Shown here piece by piece: positions 62,742-64,000 of a DNA stretch of 64,000 nt. How positions within the stretch are numbered: the stretch's first letter is position 1; each line of letters opens with the position of its first letter. The position numbers and the translations under genes were made by a program. The stretch comes from Bradyrhizobium icense (GTDB taxonomy: Bacteria > Pseudomonadota > Alphaproteobacteria > Rhizobiales > Xanthobacteraceae), in contig NZ_CP016428.1 of assembly GCF_001693385.1 (NCBI RefSeq), positions 7,316,001 to 7,380,000 of the forward strand, written 5' to 3'. The notes under the pieces are model-generated. The model was not told the DNA's origin. It saw nothing but the letters and a program-made list of their open reading frames with translations, and made no database searches.

Positions 62742-64000
62742 ATGAGGCCTGCCGTTCTTATGCGCAGTCGACGATCATTTTTTGAGCGATGGGCTTCGCC
62801 CGACAAGTGTTCGCCGCCTTCGCGTTCCCGCAAGGGATGGGTGATGGGATTCGAGTCTGCATCGCTGATTGCGTCTGAAGGAAGCGGAGAGCGATTCCGT
62901 CCCATAGGCGTGCCCGGCCGATGCCGCTTCAACCTGTTGCCCGCTCCGGCGGCGGTCATCCTGCTCGGTCTCGGATCGTCCGCGCATGCACAAGCCATTC
63001 CGTGGACCAGCGGAGAGTTCGCTTCGCCCTGGAATGCGCAGAAGATCTTCGAACCGTCATCGTTGCCGGACAGGACCGATCCGGACAACCGCGAAGAGAT
63101 ACCGCCCGAGGACATGCCGGTGAAGAAGCGACAACAGCCTGGCTATGAACCCGTCGGTATTCGCGCCGGCTCCTGGATGTTCAACCCGTCGCTGACCGCC
63201 GGCACTTTTTACGACAGCAACGTCTTTGCGTCGAACTCCACCAAGCGTTCCGACATCGCGGCGGTGATCGAGCCCACCCTTCGCGCGCACTCATTATGGG
63301 GACGGCATGGCGTTGATCTGAAGCTGAATGCGCAGCAGACGCTCTACAACCAGAATTCGAGCCTGAACCAGACCAATGCCAGCCTGAAGGGTAACGGCTG
63401 GCTCGACATTACAAAAGACACGATGCTGCTGAGCAGCTTTCAGATCGCGCATCTGAACGAAGGCGTCGGCACGCTCGGATCGCCCAGTAACGCGATATCG
63501 CCAACGCCATATAACCTGATGTCAGGCGACGTCACGCTGCGCAGGGAGTTCAACCGGCTGACGACCTCGATCGGCTTCCGCACCGATTCCTACGACTTTC
63601 AATCGACGCGCGCGCAGGACGGCAGCGTCATCAACCAGGATGCTCGCGACGGGCAGATCTATGCACTGCACAGCCGGATCGACTATGCGATCTCTTCCAC
63701 GCTCGGCTGGTTCGGCGGCGTCGAAGGCAATCAGCGCGACATCAGGGGAACGCCGGGCCACACCCTGGACTCGCAGGGCTATCGCGCACTTTCCGGCATC
63801 ACCATCGGGCTGAGCAACCTGGTCACCGGCGAATTCGGCGCCGGTTACGTCCAGCAGCGTTTCGACGATCCCTCGATCGGCATGATCGAGGGCCCTTCCT
63901 ATCGCGCACGGCTGACATGGCGGCCCACCCGCCTGCTCGACGTGCATTTCAATGCCGAACAGCTCGTCACGCAGACCTCCGACACCAGCGCCACCGGCGT
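62742..64000 (+). CDS. Outer-membrane beta-barrel protein (BBP2-like), partial
   Basis: The frame runs off the window. Reading from an ATG at 62742 (alternatives 62760, 62844), a hydrophobic stretch ends in SSAHAQA and looks like a signal peptide cleavage site. A short linker precedes barrel strands such as GSWMFNPSLTAGTFYDSNVF, LNAQQTLYNQNSSLNQT and GEFGAGYVQQRFDD. It is of the same BBP2_2 type as the protein at 2312-4018. Position directly after the export protein suggests it forms an outer-membrane pore for the exopolysaccharide. The start is not settled. Confidence 0.75.
   Translation, partial: MRPAVLMRSRRSFFERWASPDKCSPPSRSRKGWVMGFESASLIASEGSGERFRPIGVPGRCRFNLLPAPAAVILLGLGSSAHAQAIPWTSGEFASPWNAQKIFEPSSLPDRTDPDNREEIPPEDMPVKKRQQPGYEPVGIRAGSWMFNPSLTAGTFYDSNVFASNSTKRSDIAAVIEPTLRAHSLWGRHGVDLKLNAQQTLYNQNSSLNQTNASLKGNGWLDITKDTMLLSSFQIAHLNEGVGTLGSPSNAISPTPYNLMSGDVTLRREFNRLTTSIGFRTDSYDFQSTRAQDGSVINQDARDGQIYALHSRIDYAISSTLGWFGGVEGNQRDIRGTPGHTLDSQGYRALSGITIGLSNLVTGEFGAGYVQQRFDDPSIGMIEGPSYRARLTWRPTRLLDVHFNAEQLVTQTSDTSATG

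Overview
The window looks like chromosomal DNA of a Bradyrhizobium-type alphaproteobacterium (Nitrobacteraceae/Xanthobacteraceae group). The support is GC-rich codon use with strong third-position bias, the alphaproteobacterial gene set (homospermidine synthase beside a type III-fold ornithine decarboxylase with a speF-type leader RNA, NicO/DUF1007 nickel genes, a Zur-box zinc operon, a liv-type transporter next to an intradiol dioxygenase), and small palindromic repeats between genes of the kind common in Bradyrhizobium genomes. Species cannot be fixed from sequence reading alone.

Layout. 1-2252: a visibly more AT-rich accessory piece with a small partial gene and a caspase-like (C14) protein, probably a defence or programmed-death module. 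2312-13757: ordinary chromosome with an outer-membrane beta-barrel protein, KdsD (KDO pathway), a carboxymuconolactone decarboxylase-family protein with a 39-bp near-palindrome upstream, NfeD plus a stomatin-like protein, ferrochelatase, a MAPEG protein, a hotdog thioesterase, a nickel/cobalt exporter pair and an M3 peptidase. 13932-18839: a small membrane protein, then the polyamine region (speF leader RNA, ornithine decarboxylase, GNAT, small membrane protein, RidA, homospermidine synthase). 19045-24903: a small lipoprotein and a branched-chain-amino-acid-type ABC transporter co-oriented with an intradiol dioxygenase, suggesting uptake of an aromatic substrate. 25124-30370: a Zur-box-controlled zinc operon (His-rich membrane protein, ZnuC, ZnuB, ZnuA, CobW GTPase, WD40 protein). 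30530-38881: paired half-length permeases, a CrcB fluoride channel, Fe-type superoxide dismutase, GNAT, MATE exporter, DUF2147, a DUF3095 cyclase-like protein and HtpG.

38979-47946 is the most unusual part. A type I secretion ABC transporter and an adaptor with a very long N-terminus are transcribed divergently from a 500-residue acidic protein without RTX repeats, the likely cargo. Next to it is a two-gene redox unit: a cytochrome b membrane domain fused to an ethylbenzene-dehydrogenase-like heme domain, and a ferredoxin-FAD-NAD(P) reductase. 47943-54695 holds an amine/glutamyl catabolic group (MBL hydrolase with zinc ribbon, gamma-glutamyltransferase, orphan TRAP binding protein, copper amine oxidase) with a divergent FeaR-like AraC regulator.

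54792-64000 is an exopolysaccharide locus. The minus-strand arm makes nucleotide sugars (UDP-glucuronate epimerase, UDP-glucose dehydrogenase, GDP-mannose synthesis), carries an FkbM methyltransferase, and ends with the priming sugar transferase. The plus-strand arm has a tiny membrane protein, a PPP-family phosphatase, a Wza-like export protein and a BBP2-type outer-membrane barrel that runs off the window. No rRNA, tRNA, CRISPR array, transposase or phage gene was seen.
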